Of a stretch of 61,639 bases of DNA, positions 1 to 8,641 are shown piece by piece. Under the pieces are notes generated by a model that did not search any database, was not told the DNA's origin, and worked only from the letters and a program-made list of their open reading frames with translations. A program made the position numbers and the translations under genes. This stretch comes from Verrucomicrobiaceae bacterium (GTDB lineage: Bacteria; Verrucomicrobiota; Verrucomicrobiia; Verrucomicrobiales; V1-33), in NCBI GenBank assembly GCA_027483175.1, contig JAIXVE010000068.1, positions 1 to 61,639 on the forward strand, in the 5' to 3' direction. Within the stretch, counting starts at the first letter, position 1; every line of letters begins with the position of its first letter.

Positions 1-2
1 GG

Positions 3-128
3 TGGAAATACGTCGGCACCCAGGGCACCATCCTCGGCATCGACCGCTTCGGCATCAGCGCCCCAGGCAACACCGTCATGAAAGAACTCGGCATGACCGC
101 CGAGGCCGTGACGGCGGCGATTGGGTAA
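3..128 (+). CDS. tkt: Transketolase, C-terminal end (5' truncated by window edge)
   Basis: Only the last 41 codons are present. The frame reads [17 protein letters not shown] then [13 protein letters not shown] before a TAA stop, which matches the conserved C-terminal segment of transketolases (GxDRFGxSAPGxxVxxELG). Transketolase transfers two-carbon ketol units in the pentose phosphate and Calvin-type pathways. The following genes look unrelated, so this is probably the edge of a conserved chromosomal block next to an accessory region. The family call is firm although the gene is incomplete. Confidence 0.88.
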   Translation, partial: WKYVGTQGTILGIDRFGISAPGNTVMKELGMTAEAVTAAIG

Positions 129-148
129 CTCTTCCGAACCTCAACCTC

Positions 149-985
149 ATGCGACCTTACGGTGATACTCGTTTAGCCGCCAAGCAGCGAGGATTCAGCG
201 CATTCACTGTGGACGAGTGTCTGAGCCGTCTATGCGCTACCAACGGGAAGCCACGCACCCTAGATGAGGACGATCGAATTTGGCTCGTAGCCCTTGTAAA
301 GGCACGGTTTTATCAACGCTTTATTACACCCATTGAGCTTCTGACTGCGCAAGAGAATCAGAAGCAGACAGCGGATGAAGAGAGTGTTATGCGTGTGGGC
401 TTTACCGTCCTCGCAATTTCCTGTTTGATGATCGAATCGCTGGCTTGCTTTCGGTGTGGCCAATGGACTACTGGTTGGACGCCAGCAAACCAGCCAGTGG
501 ATCCTGCTTGGGGAAAAAACAAGGCAGATGGACTAGGGAAGGGCTGGAGATCCGCGAGCGACTTTACACGCAATAACAGACTATATCGCGGGCGCTATAT
601 TGACTTTCTAAGGCGCATGCAATCGGACCCCTCTGGGAAATCTTTATTCCCAAGTAGGAAGCAAGCAACTAGGTTTTACTCTGGAATCAGGTGCGGGATA
701 ATGCATCAGGCCGAAACTTCAGGCAAGTGGCGCAGCGATTTTCTGAAAACCGAGACCGAGATAAAGTGGGGGCACTGTCCGACGATTGATGCGCAGCGTT
801 TCTTCATATCACTCAAAAAGTCCTTTGATGACTACATGAGCCGTCTTGCGGACACTAGCTGCTCCATGAACTCATCTTTGTGGAAAGCGTTTCGATACAA
901 AATTTTAGGGCTATGCAAAGCTGCCGGATGGCCGGGAAAGGACACGAGTGATATGCCTCACGATTTTGGGTTTTACCGAAGATAA
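149..985 (+). CDS. Hypothetical protein, 278 aa
   Basis: This frame is open from the window start, but its first part is the transketolase gene in another frame. The first ATG after the transketolase stop, at 149, is the sensible start. The protein has a hydrophobic stretch near the middle (GFTVLAISCLMIESLACF) and many aromatic and basic residues; no domain was recognised. Base composition is visibly more AT-rich than the surrounding genes, which suggests acquisition by transfer. It could belong with the cluster of unknown genes that follows. Confidence 0.6.
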   Translation: MRPYGDTRLAAKQRGFSAFTVDECLSRLCATNGKPRTLDEDDRIWLVALVKARFYQRFITPIELLTAQENQKQTADEESVMRVGFTVLAISCLMIESLACFRCGQWTTGWTPANQPVDPAWGKNKADGLGKGWRSASDFTRNNRLYRGRYIDFLRRMQSDPSGKSLFPSRKQATRFYSGIRCGIMHQAETSGKWRSDFLKTETEIKWGHCPTIDAQRFFISLKKSFDDYMSRLADTSCSMNSSLWKAFRYKILGLCKAAGWPGKDTSDMPHDFGFYRR

Positions 986-998
986 CCCCGGAATTCCC

Positions 999-1466
999 AT
1001 GCCCCGCCGCGAACTCAGCCACCCGCACCAGGTCACCGAATGGCTTGAGGAATGGGGCCGTGTGTTGAAGGAACCGGGGGAGATGACGCTCATTGGATCT
1101 GCGGCATTGCTCTGGCACGCGGCGCAGCGTGGATTGGACACGCCCCTGCCGGAAAACAGCATGGATGCCGATCCTATCACCGACAGTGAAGCCATCGCAG
1201 AACTGGCATGGGACGCGATCATCGGCAGCGATTTCGAGAAGGAGCACGGCTGGCATGTGAATCTGATGATGCCGGCCGTCTTGAAGCATTTCCCGGAAGG
1301 ATGGGAAGTGAGGAGCCATCACGCCACGTACGGAAACCTGCACCTCGTCGTCCCAGCGCCCATTGATCTGCTGGCAGCGAAAGCGAAACGATCTGAACCC
1401 AGGGACATTGCCCACGCTAAATGGGCTGCCGACCTGGGACTTGTTGAGGCTGGGGATTTAGAGTAA
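999..1466 (+). CDS. Nucleotidyltransferase-like protein (DUF6036-like), 155 aa
   Basis: The protein has the layout of small minimal nucleotidyltransferases: an N-terminal helix, a MTLIGSAALL strand-glycine-serine motif, a D-x-D pair in NSMDADPITD, and a C-terminal LLAAKAKRSEPRDIAHAKWA segment like the RDLxD end of DUF6036/AbiEii-type proteins. A GTG at 948 would add 17 residues and overlap the upstream gene, so ATG 999 was preferred. Ten bases separate it from the next gene, suggesting one transcript. Some relatives act as toxins or resistance factors, but the role here is unknown. Confidence 0.6.
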   Translation: MPRRELSHPHQVTEWLEEWGRVLKEPGEMTLIGSAALLWHAAQRGLDTPLPENSMDADPITDSEAIAELAWDAIIGSDFEKEHGWHVNLMMPAVLKHFPEGWEVRSHHATYGNLHLVVPAPIDLLAAKAKRSEPRDIAHAKWAADLGLVEAGDLE

Positions 1467-1475
1467 CGCTGCCGA

Positions 1476-1844
1476 GTGACTCACACCCACGAGCCAGCCG
1501 TCGAGATTCTCGGCCCGTACGCCATGCCGCATGATCTGGCGCGGCTCTACTATGGCCGTCTCCTCTGGCGCAAGGCACGGACACGCGAGCGCCTGCTCCG
1601 GCATTGGACGGATGAGCGGCATCCTTACCGCGACCGCTTTCTGGAAACATGGCGGCCGGTGGTGGAGGAAGTGCTGGAGGCGGATCCGGCGCAGGATTTC
1701 GAACTTGATGCCCAACTCAAGGCCCGCGGCCTGAGCCTGCGCGTGGTGGTCCGCGAGATCCCTCCTGTCATCGGGAGTTTCTTCGCGGAGTCGCGGCTGC
1801 ACCCGGCATGCGGCGAATCGGTATCTGAGTCTCCAGCAGCATGA
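1476..1844 (+). CDS. Hypothetical protein, 122 aa
   Basis: This is a small soluble protein starting with GTG at 1476 (an ATG at 1524 is possible). It is rich in Arg, Glu and Trp in the middle (RHPYRDRFLETWRPVVEE). Its TGA overlaps the ATG of the next gene by four bases, so the two are translationally coupled. A 50-base stretch with about 80 percent identity to positions 1619-1668 reappears at 3962-4012, indicating that this gene once had a second copy nearby. No family was recognised. Confidence 0.6.
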   Translation: MTHTHEPAVEILGPYAMPHDLARLYYGRLLWRKARTRERLLRHWTDERHPYRDRFLETWRPVVEEVLEADPAQDFELDAQLKARGLSLRVVVREIPPVIGSFFAESRLHPACGESVSESPAA

Positions 1845-2230
1845 ACTACCGCACATGGCACCTGCTTGTCCGCTGGGGATTTGTTGTTCTCATGCCGATG
1901 CTGCTTGCCGGATTCCTGATGCCGTCCGGAGGTCTGGGGCCGCTGCTGGTGACGGTCGGTGTCGCTTTGGTTATGGTTCTTGGTCTGACCGGAGCAGTCC
2001 TCGCCATTCTCCTCCTCATGGGCAAGTTCCGCTTTGCCTGCCCGGTTTGTCGGCAGCGCCACACGCAGGTGGTCGGGTCGAGCAGCGGCGGGACGATGGA
2101 TTTGTTATGTGAGCAGTGTGGTGTCTTCCGCGAGACGGGCCCCTTCAAACTGAAGCTCAAGCTCGAACCCTTCACGGATGTGCACGGAAACCCACTTGTT
2201 CCGCCGTCGTCACGAAGAAACCCGGCATGA
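1841..2230 (+). CDS. Membrane protein with zinc-ribbon-like motif, 129 aa
   Basis: Two transmembrane segments are visible at about residues 8-28 and 33-60 (FVVLMPMLLAGFLMP and VGVALVMVLGLTGAVLAILLLM). They are followed by a cytosolic part with CPVC and CEQC pairs about 25 residues apart, a typical zinc-ribbon spacing, and a Lys-rich tail. The start overlaps the stop of the gene before it (ATGA). Its stop in turn overlaps a possible micro-ORF. Function unknown; the layout suggests a small membrane-anchored metal-binding protein. Confidence 0.65.
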   Translation: MNYRTWHLLVRWGFVVLMPMLLAGFLMPSGGLGPLLVTVGVALVMVLGLTGAVLAILLLMGKFRFACPVCRQRHTQVVGSSSGGTMDLLCEQCGVFRETGPFKLKLKLEPFTDVHGNPLVPPSSRRNPA

Positions 2231-2325
2231 CCGCCGAAGCCATCAAGGCGTCGCTGGAGTCATTGCTCACGCATGTGAACCGACCGTCGTTAGCTGAGTC
2301 AACACAATCACCCGCAATCACATGA
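2227..2325 (+). CDS. Possible coupled micro-ORF, 32 aa
   Basis: A 32-codon frame (beginning MTAEAIKASLESLLTHV) fits exactly between its neighbours. Its ATG overlaps the upstream TGA by four bases, and its TGA overlaps the downstream ATG by four bases. Either it is a real short peptide or it relays ribosomes from one gene to the next. A chance frame is possible, so confidence is low. Confidence 0.3.
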   Translation: MTAEAIKASLESLLTHVNRPSLAESTQSPAIT

Positions 2326-2774
2326 GCCTGTTCTCCTCCCAACCCTCAATCCCCGCGCGGGTCCTCACAGAAGCCGAATGGATCGAGCTGGAGGAGACGC
2401 CCTACAACCCTCCCGGTCCGGAATTGTCTGAAGATGATTTCGAGGTCGAGTTTGACGCCGCGGAGACCGGACTCATCGCGGTGCTGGAGAAATTCGGGCG
2501 CAACGCAGCGGAGGACGCCGACTTCCTTCACGGTTGGACAATCCCGAGAGGTTCGCGCGCGATCTGTTTTGAGCTCCAGCATCGTTCCAAACTCAGAACG
2601 CCTCGATTGATTCCATTACTCCTCGAGTTCCTGCATTCGCTTCCGCAGTCCTACAGCATTGGGATGCAGAGTGATCAATCCACGGACTACATCTACGTCC
2701 GCCGCGAGGGCGTGCTGGTTTACGAATGCAGCCGGAGGACGATGCGCGCATTCGGGCTGACCAAGGGAATCTGA
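2322..2774 (+). CDS. Hypothetical protein, 150 aa
   Basis: An acidic N-terminal half (LSEDDFEVEFDAAETGL) is followed by a mixed alpha/beta C-terminal part (SYSIGMQSDQSTDYIYVRREGVLVYE). It has no signal peptide, membrane segment or recognised motif. The size, acidity and its place in a chain of coupled small genes resemble immunity-type genes of polymorphic toxin loci, but no toxin is visible nearby, so this is only a guess. Confidence 0.6.
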   Translation: MSLFSSQPSIPARVLTEAEWIELEETPYNPPGPELSEDDFEVEFDAAETGLIAVLEKFGRNAAEDADFLHGWTIPRGSRAICFELQHRSKLRTPRLIPLLLEFLHSLPQSYSIGMQSDQSTDYIYVRREGVLVYECSRRTMRAFGLTKGI

Positions 2775-2826
2775 GAGCGCGACGACTGGCTGGACAGCCG
2801 GGGTAAGGGAGCTTTATTGGCACGGC

Positions 2827-3942
2827 ATGTGGAAGCGCTTCTTTCGTAAGTCTCAGCCTGAGAAGGCTCCGCCGACCCCGGAGCCAACCGCCCCTGAGTT
2901 GCTGACTCTCAAGCAGCGGGTGACCGCTTTCTGGGAATGGTATGCCAGTGTTGCGGGTCGATTCTATTCCGAGATCGATAGCAAGCGCTGCGGTGATCTG
3001 GAGCCCGAGGTGTCCGCGAAAGTGAATGAACTGCTAGGGGGGATGGCATGGGTGTTCGGGCCGGGGGAGAACGGTACAGGGCACAGCATCACGCTGACCC
3101 CTGAAGGGAATCGCCATCGCCGCCTCGTCGCTCAGTATTGGCTAGCGCAGGCACCGGAGATTCCGGGCTGGACGTTCTATGCCTCAAGGCAGCCATCCGA
3201 ACTGCATCGCAGCGGTCACAGCATCCGCATCGAGGACATGAGTTTCGGGGCGCATGAGATCTGGCTGACGCCGAGCGTGGATGCGGAGGCGGAATCCGTC
3301 GACCTGATGGTCTGGCACCCGTTGTTCGACCGGATCGATAACAGACTGCGCTGGACGGTGGTCTTCCTCTGGCTGGATGAGGCGCTCGGCGAGGACGCGG
3401 TATCGCAGCGAGTGGGTGAGATCAAGCTGGGTGACACCAAACTGGCCGACGCGATTCCACTGAGCGAGCTTCCGGAATACATTGCCGAACTGGAGGCGGA
3501 ACGGGGCTGGAAGTGCATTCCACCCCATCAGTGCTATAGCAGTTATCATCGAAAGGAACCGGAGCGTGGCGGTGGATTGCGTCGGGACATTATCGCAGGC
3601 TCGACGCTCCAGATGAACATTGTGCAGGACTATCCGATGGATGCCAATCCACTCGCGGACTTCGGCGCGGAGTACGAGATGATCATCATCCCCGTAAACC
3701 AGCTGCCGCCGGGTCAGCAGGTCGATGCCAGAGGCCAGTTGGAGGAGGCTCTCGAAGCCGCCCTCTCGAAATCAGGCACCGGAAAGGTGCTTGGAGGAGC
3801 AACCGGATTGGAAAACGCGTACATCGATCTCGTCCTGTTTGACGCCGTCCGCTCCCGGCACGTCATCAAGTCCGTCATGGCAGCAACCCCGTATGCCGAG
3901 CATTACCGGACCGCAGGCTTCGTCCAGGCGTCCGCCCGGTGA
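2827..3942 (+). CDS. Hypothetical protein, 371 aa
   Basis: The N-terminus is Lys- and Pro-rich (MWKRFFRKSQPEKAPPTPEP). An alpha/beta region follows that contains ITLTPEGNRHRRLVAQYWL and APEIPGWTFYASRQPSE. This wording occurs in a widespread group of uncharacterised bacterial proteins, but no enzymatic motif was found. There is no signal peptide. It starts 52 bases after the previous gene and probably belongs to the same transcript. The C-terminal part contains a long amphipathic helix (QQVDARGQLEEALEAALSK). Confidence 0.62.
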   Translation: MWKRFFRKSQPEKAPPTPEPTAPELLTLKQRVTAFWEWYASVAGRFYSEIDSKRCGDLEPEVSAKVNELLGGMAWVFGPGENGTGHSITLTPEGNRHRRLVAQYWLAQAPEIPGWTFYASRQPSELHRSGHSIRIEDMSFGAHEIWLTPSVDAEAESVDLMVWHPLFDRIDNRLRWTVVFLWLDEALGEDAVSQRVGEIKLGDTKLADAIPLSELPEYIAELEAERGWKCIPPHQCYSSYHRKEPERGGGLRRDIIAGSTLQMNIVQDYPMDANPLADFGAEYEMIIIPVNQLPPGQQVDARGQLEEALEAALSKSGTGKVLGGATGLENAYIDLVLFDAVRSRHVIKSVMAATPYAEHYRTAGFVQASAR

Positions 3943-3961
3943 GGGCCTTGGACTGCCGAGC

Positions 3962-4016
3962 GGCATTGGTGCCGCGATCGATTTCCGGAAACATGGCGGC
4001 TAGTGGTGGAGGCTTG
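3962..4016 (+). pseudogene. Fragment of a duplicated copy of the gene at 1476-1844
   Basis: Translation of this stretch gives RH-WC-RDRFPETWRLVVEA. The upstream gene has RH-PY-RDRFLETWRPVVEE. At the DNA level roughly 40 of 50 bases agree, including a perfect GGAAACATGGCGGC core. No start or full frame remains. This is best read as the leftover of a tandem duplication followed by deletion. Confidence 0.55.
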
Positions 4017-4022
4017 CAGCAG

Positions 4023-6374
4023 TCAGATGGCCATGAGTTTGCGGAGGAGAGTCAGGTCTTCGGCGCGCTCGCGGCGGGAGTGCTGGTGGGACATTGAGGT
4101 TTTGGTGCAGCGGAGGGTGTAGGGTCTGCCGGAGCGGATGGTGACGGTATCGAGGTCGAGATGGAAACGGCGGACCCAGTCTTCGATTCGGTCGCGCTCT
4201 GACTGAGGGCAGAGGAAGTCGTGCGTGGCGGCGTTTGGGTCTGCCATGAAGGCGCGGAGTTCTGTGAGGAGGGGATCGTTGGGGCGGGGGGGGCCGTAGA
4301 AGTCTGATGATTCGGTGACGGCGCAGGGCCGGGTCCAGTTGCGATAGGGTTCAACGGGGCGGGCGACTTCTCTTGAGAGGATCGTAATGGCGAGGGCCAG
4401 GGCGGAAGCAGGGACGGAGTCGGGAGCGGGTTTCGTGCTGGTGTCAGCCCATTCGAGGAGGGCGGGTGCGAGGTGTTGGCGGATGGAGGGGAGCGAGCCA
4501 TCCGCTTCGAGGAAGGCGAGTGCGGCTTCCTTGTCCTTCGGGTTGGTGAGATGGATGGAGGCGCGGAGGATGATGAGGGCTTCCGGCTGGCAGCCGGGCG
4601 CGGAAGCGTTGAAGCTGGTGCGGAAGGATGTTGCTTCGTTAGCCAGCGCTGGCAGCGTGACGAGTTTGCGGGTCAAGGCGACCGCGGAGGCGGATTCTTT
4701 GGCGGCGCAGATGGCGTCAAGCACGAGGAACAGGGGCATGCGGTAGGCGGCGGGAGATTCCGAAAGCCATGCGGACACGATGCGCTGGAACGGGGCGGAA
4801 CCGAAGGCGCGCACGAGGGCATGCCACAACGGGCGGTCGAGGGTGGCGAACGCGGATGATGGTGCCATGCGCAGCAGGGAATCGAGGGCGCTGCGCAATC
4901 CAGTCATTGCGATGACTTCGAGGGTTGCGGCGAACGGTTCGCGGAACTCTGCGTCTTCACTAGCGAAAGGAACTCTGGGCTTCCACGGATGAAGCGACGG
5001 TTGGAACCGGGGCATTGCGTCCTGAAGATATGTCAGGATGGCGGCGAGGAGCCGCTGGAATTCCGGGTGATCGGTGGCGGCATTGCTGGTGGCCATGGCG
5101 GCAAGTTCCGCGCTGGCCGCCCGGGGATTGAGGGATACAAGGATGGCTTCGTGCTGATCGCGGGGCCAGAGCACTACGGCGGCGCGACGGTACCAGTAGT
5201 CGAGTGTGCAGCCGGCATTGCCGGTGTAGCCTTCGTAATCCTGCTCGAGGGGTTTCCCTGCGTCGATCGGCTGCCGGTAGATGAGCGACTCCATGCTGAG
5301 GGGGACGGCGCCGCGCGGCAGTGGGCGGTCTAGCGCATCCCGCCAGTTGGTGGCTGTGAGGGATTCCTCGTAGATCTCGCCCATTTTCTGGTCATCGGAG
5401 CTGGCCGCACCGGTCCCACGGTAACGCGACGTGCGATAGCGGTACGAGTTGTAATCTTCTTCAAAGGCGCCCTCCAGTTCGCCGAGCCGGTGGAAAGTGA
5501 CGAGGGCGAGGGAAGCGGTCAGGCCTGCGGCGTCCGCGGCGGCGAGGAGGGCGCGGGCGCGGGCGGCATCGTTGCCTTTGAGGTTTCGGAGCGAGAAGTT
5601 TGCCTCGGTGTACTGGTGTTCGAGGAGGATGGCCGCGGGGTTTACTGGCGCAGGCCACGACATGGCCTTGAGAGCCGGCAGGAGGCGGTTCGAGTGTTCG
5701 GATAGCGGTATGTTCAGATCGTCCGGGTTGCCTTTGGTCAGGACGAGATTGTAGACGAGACAGCAGCGCACGCCGCTGGTGACCACCTCCACTTCGTGTT
5801 CGCAGTCTGCGAAGAGCGCGGCGCTCTGGAATCGCCGCCGGCCGGCCGGTTGGCTGAAATCGACGGCGACTTCCTCGCCGCCGTGACGCACGAGGAGTCG
5901 TCCGCCTTCGTGCGCTGAAGGCAGGGCGATGATGAGTGTTCCGAACATGGCTGCGAGCTTCTCGGTGTCGCGATGCGGCAGAAAGTGGCCGCCCTTTTCG
6001 TAGATGAGCAGCTTGTACAATTCGGCTGTGACTTCGCCGTCGACGCCGAGATCGTTCGCCGCTTTGTCGACGGTGCGCTGGAGATACTGCTGCCATTCCG
6101 GGGCGTTGAGCGACAGTTTCGCGGCATCGATCTGGCGGCATTTCCTGACATGATCATCCTGCACGGTGCTCAAGCCCTTGCCGTAAGGAGCGGCTTCGCC
6201 CGCGCGCACAAGCTCGCTGACCTGCGCCGCGATCAGTGGAAACGCCAGCTCGCCAACACCTTCCACCACCAGCTCCGGCATGAAGAACGGCTCGGAATTC
6301 GTGGCGCAGAAAACCCCGGTTCCAGTGACGGTATCAAGTGCCTTGAGCAGCGGCTCGTTCAGTGAAGCGGACAT
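4023..6374 (-). CDS. 2OG-Fe(II) oxygenase (prolyl 4-hydroxylase-like) with long C-terminal region, 783 aa
   Basis: The N-terminal ~210 residues carry the double-stranded beta-helix iron site: HxD as H134 and D136 (HFLPHRDTEK), a distal H193 (DCEHEVEV), and an Arg at about 203 (SGVRCCLVYNL) that would hold 2-oxoglutarate. Such enzymes hydroxylate proteins or small molecules using iron, oxygen and 2-oxoglutarate. The remaining ~570 residues look helical and repeat-like (Leu/Ala-rich, for example RLLAAILTYLQDAMPRF), perhaps a substrate-binding scaffold. The enzyme is much longer than the usual 200-300 residues of the family. It is divergently oriented from the DUF2075 gene. Confidence 0.8.
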   Translation of the reverse strand: MSASLNEPLLKALDTVTGTGVFCATNSEPFFMPELVVEGVGELAFPLIAAQVSELVRAGEAAPYGKGLSTVQDDHVRKCRQIDAAKLSLNAPEWQQYLQRTVDKAANDLGVDGEVTAELYKLLIYEKGGHFLPHRDTEKLAAMFGTLIIALPSAHEGGRLLVRHGGEEVAVDFSQPAGRRRFQSAALFADCEHEVEVVTSGVRCCLVYNLVLTKGNPDDLNIPLSEHSNRLLPALKAMSWPAPVNPAAILLEHQYTEANFSLRNLKGNDAARARALLAAADAAGLTASLALVTFHRLGELEGAFEEDYNSYRYRTSRYRGTGAASSDDQKMGEIYEESLTATNWRDALDRPLPRGAVPLSMESLIYRQPIDAGKPLEQDYEGYTGNAGCTLDYWYRRAAVVLWPRDQHEAILVSLNPRAASAELAAMATSNAATDHPEFQRLLAAILTYLQDAMPRFQPSLHPWKPRVPFASEDAEFREPFAATLEVIAMTGLRSALDSLLRMAPSSAFATLDRPLWHALVRAFGSAPFQRIVSAWLSESPAAYRMPLFLVLDAICAAKESASAVALTRKLVTLPALANEATSFRTSFNASAPGCQPEALIILRASIHLTNPKDKEAALAFLEADGSLPSIRQHLAPALLEWADTSTKPAPDSVPASALALAITILSREVARPVEPYRNWTRPCAVTESSDFYGPPRPNDPLLTELRAFMADPNAATHDFLCPQSERDRIEDWVRRFHLDLDTVTIRSGRPYTLRCTKTSMSHQHSRRERAEDLTLLRKLMAI

Positions 6375-6603
6375 GTCCCCGCCATGGCTCGCCTCCCAGC
6401 ACGCGGCAACCTTGATTCCCGCTCTGCGTTGGCGGAAGTGTGGTCACGGACGCGGATGAGATCGGGAGGAGGCGAGGGGTCAGAGGGTGGCAGCGGAAGA
6501 AATTATGATCGTCGGACGCGTGCATCCGCCGCATGGCTTTGATTGCCGAACCGGTTTGTGTGTGTTCAGGTCTGGTCCCGATGTGCTTCGGGAGCGCCAA
6601 TCT

Positions 6604-8631
6604 ATGGCGGCCGGTTTCCCATTTTACGTTCACACGCTCAAGATGACTTTCGATGCAACAACTGCCGCTAACGGAGACGCCGGCTGGATGGGATCGTTCA
6701 GGGTACTGGTCGTTGAGAGTGCGGATCAGATTATGGGTGCCCTCAGGGACTTCATCCGAGATCCGTCTGGCGAGCAGATTGATGCGTGGAAGCTGTCGAT
6801 TCCTCAGATTCAGGAGCAGGCGGGGAAGGTCATGGAGGAACGATCCGAAGCGGGAGAGTATGCAGCGGTCCTTGAGTACCGGCTTCCGATGGAGTCGCGC
6901 AGGCCCGATGTCGTGTTTCTCTTCAATGGGCGAGTGCTCGTGTTGGAATGGAAGGGACGTCCGATGCTGGACTGGTCGGATATTGATCAGGCCCATCATT
7001 ATTTGACATCGCTGCGGAATTTTCATCGCGAGTGTCATGACCGGCCGGTCGACGCGGTGATTGTGCTGGGGTCGGCGAGTTTTGCGGCGAGCCGGGACTA
7101 TAGCGGCGTTCATGTATCCGGCGTGAGCGATCTGCATCGTCTCGTCTGTCGACTGGCATCCACGCCGGCCCGCAGTCCGCTGGCGCTGGACCGATTTCTG
7201 GCAGCCGGAGCCTATGAGCCGCTTCCTTCACTGATGGTCACGGTACGGCAGGTGATTCGGGATGGCAGTCTGACGCGGGTGCATCGTTCGGCGGCGAAGA
7301 CGGATGAGGCGCTGGCAGCCATCGAGGCGATTGCCACGGAGACGGCGGTGGCACGGCGGCGATCGCTGATTCTGTTGTCAGGGTCGCCGGGTACGGGCAA
7401 GACGCTCGTCGGTATCCGCGTCGCGGTGAGTGAGAAGATCAGTCAGCTCGCGGTCCAGAGTGACGGGAGGGCCACGTCGCAGCCAGCCATTTTTCTATCT
7501 GGAAACCGGCCGCTGGTGACTGTTCTGAAACACGAATTCAAGCGTCACGGGGCTGATGCCAGGGCCTTCATCAGGGGAGTGAGAGAGTATGTCGATTACT
7601 ACAGCCGCAGGGATCGGATACCTCCGGAACATGTGCTGGTCTTCGACGAGGCGCAGCGCGCGTGGGACGCGGAGAAGGTTCAGGAGTCACACGGCGACCC
7701 GAGTCTGCGGTCCGAGCCGGAGATGTTCATTCAGTTCTCCGAGCGGGTACCGGCGTGGTGCACAGTGATAGGTCTCATCGGGGGTGGACAGGAGATCCAT
7801 AATGGCGAGGAGGGCGGTATCCTTCAGTGGGCTGAAGCGATTCATCGCAGCAGCAACGCGGCCGAATGGTGTGTTTACGGGCCTGAGCGCTTTCGCGAGG
7901 CCTTTGAGGGGGCGGGGCTCCATGGGGCCTATCGTGTGGTCGATGAACTTCATCTGGACCGATCGATCCGCTTTCATGCGGCGGTGGATCATCATGAATG
8001 GGTGGCGGGGCTTGTCGATGAATCGAAGGACGATGCTGAGCTCGCCAGCATTGCCGCGCGGTGCCGGGAGAATGGGTTTCATCTTCGCGTGACGCGGAGT
8101 CTCGACCATGCGAGGCGCTACCTTTGGGGGCGATACAAGGATGATGAGGAGGCGAGGTTCGGGCTAGTCATGTCATCCCGGGACAAATGCCTGCAAGGGC
8201 ATGGCGTTCTGCAGATTGGTCGGTTTGCGAGGATTGGCGAATGGTATGCGGAGGATGAACTGAACCCGAACTCATGCAGGAGGCTCCGCGAGGCGATCAC
8301 GCAGTTCGAAGCGCAGGGGCTCGAGCTTGATGCGGCTCTGGTTTGCTGGGGAAATGACTTTCTCTGGACCGGCGAGCCACGCCAATTCTCTGACAAGGAG
8401 GCACCAGCCGAAGCGCTCACACGCTGGGACGACTCACTCGGCAAGAAATGGCTCAAAAAGGCGAAGCTGCGCAATCCCCTGACGCTTCGCCGCAACACCT
8501 ACCGAGTGCTCCTAACCCGAGGAAGACAAGGCAGCGTGATCTTTGTGCCTCCGGATGCCCTTTTTGATGCCACCTACCAGAAGCTGCTGTCGGCCGGGTG
8601 CCAGTCGCTGGATGCCGCGATTGAATGTTAG
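6604..8631 (+). CDS. DUF2075-family nuclease-like/P-loop ATPase (COG3410-type), 675 aa
   Basis: The N-terminal region has a PD-(D/E)xK-like nuclease arrangement: D102 in RRPDVVFLF and ExK at 115-117 in VLVLEWKG. A superfamily 1-type P-loop ATPase follows, with Walker A GSPGTGKT at about 260-267 and Walker B VLVFDEAQRAW. A later IGLIGGGQEIHNGEEGG also fits the DUF2075 family. The frame stays open to a GTG at 6487; ATG 6604 was chosen because GGGAG lies ten bases upstream. The family is often found near restriction or defence genes, and this one sits in an accessory region, but no partner is evident. Confidence 0.8.
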   Translation: MAAGFPFYVHTLKMTFDATTAANGDAGWMGSFRVLVVESADQIMGALRDFIRDPSGEQIDAWKLSIPQIQEQAGKVMEERSEAGEYAAVLEYRLPMESRRPDVVFLFNGRVLVLEWKGRPMLDWSDIDQAHHYLTSLRNFHRECHDRPVDAVIVLGSASFAASRDYSGVHVSGVSDLHRLVCRLASTPARSPLALDRFLAAGAYEPLPSLMVTVRQVIRDGSLTRVHRSAAKTDEALAAIEAIATETAVARRRSLILLSGSPGTGKTLVGIRVAVSEKISQLAVQSDGRATSQPAIFLSGNRPLVTVLKHEFKRHGADARAFIRGVREYVDYYSRRDRIPPEHVLVFDEAQRAWDAEKVQESHGDPSLRSEPEMFIQFSERVPAWCTVIGLIGGGQEIHNGEEGGILQWAEAIHRSSNAAEWCVYGPERFREAFEGAGLHGAYRVVDELHLDRSIRFHAAVDHHEWVAGLVDESKDDAELASIAARCRENGFHLRVTRSLDHARRYLWGRYKDDEEARFGLVMSSRDKCLQGHGVLQIGRFARIGEWYAEDELNPNSCRRLREAITQFEAQGLELDAALVCWGNDFLWTGEPRQFSDKEAPAEALTRWDDSLGKKWLKKAKLRNPLTLRRNTYRVLLTRGRQGSVIFVPPDALFDATYQKLLSAGCQSLDAAIEC

Positions 8632-8641
8632 ATGGGAGCAG

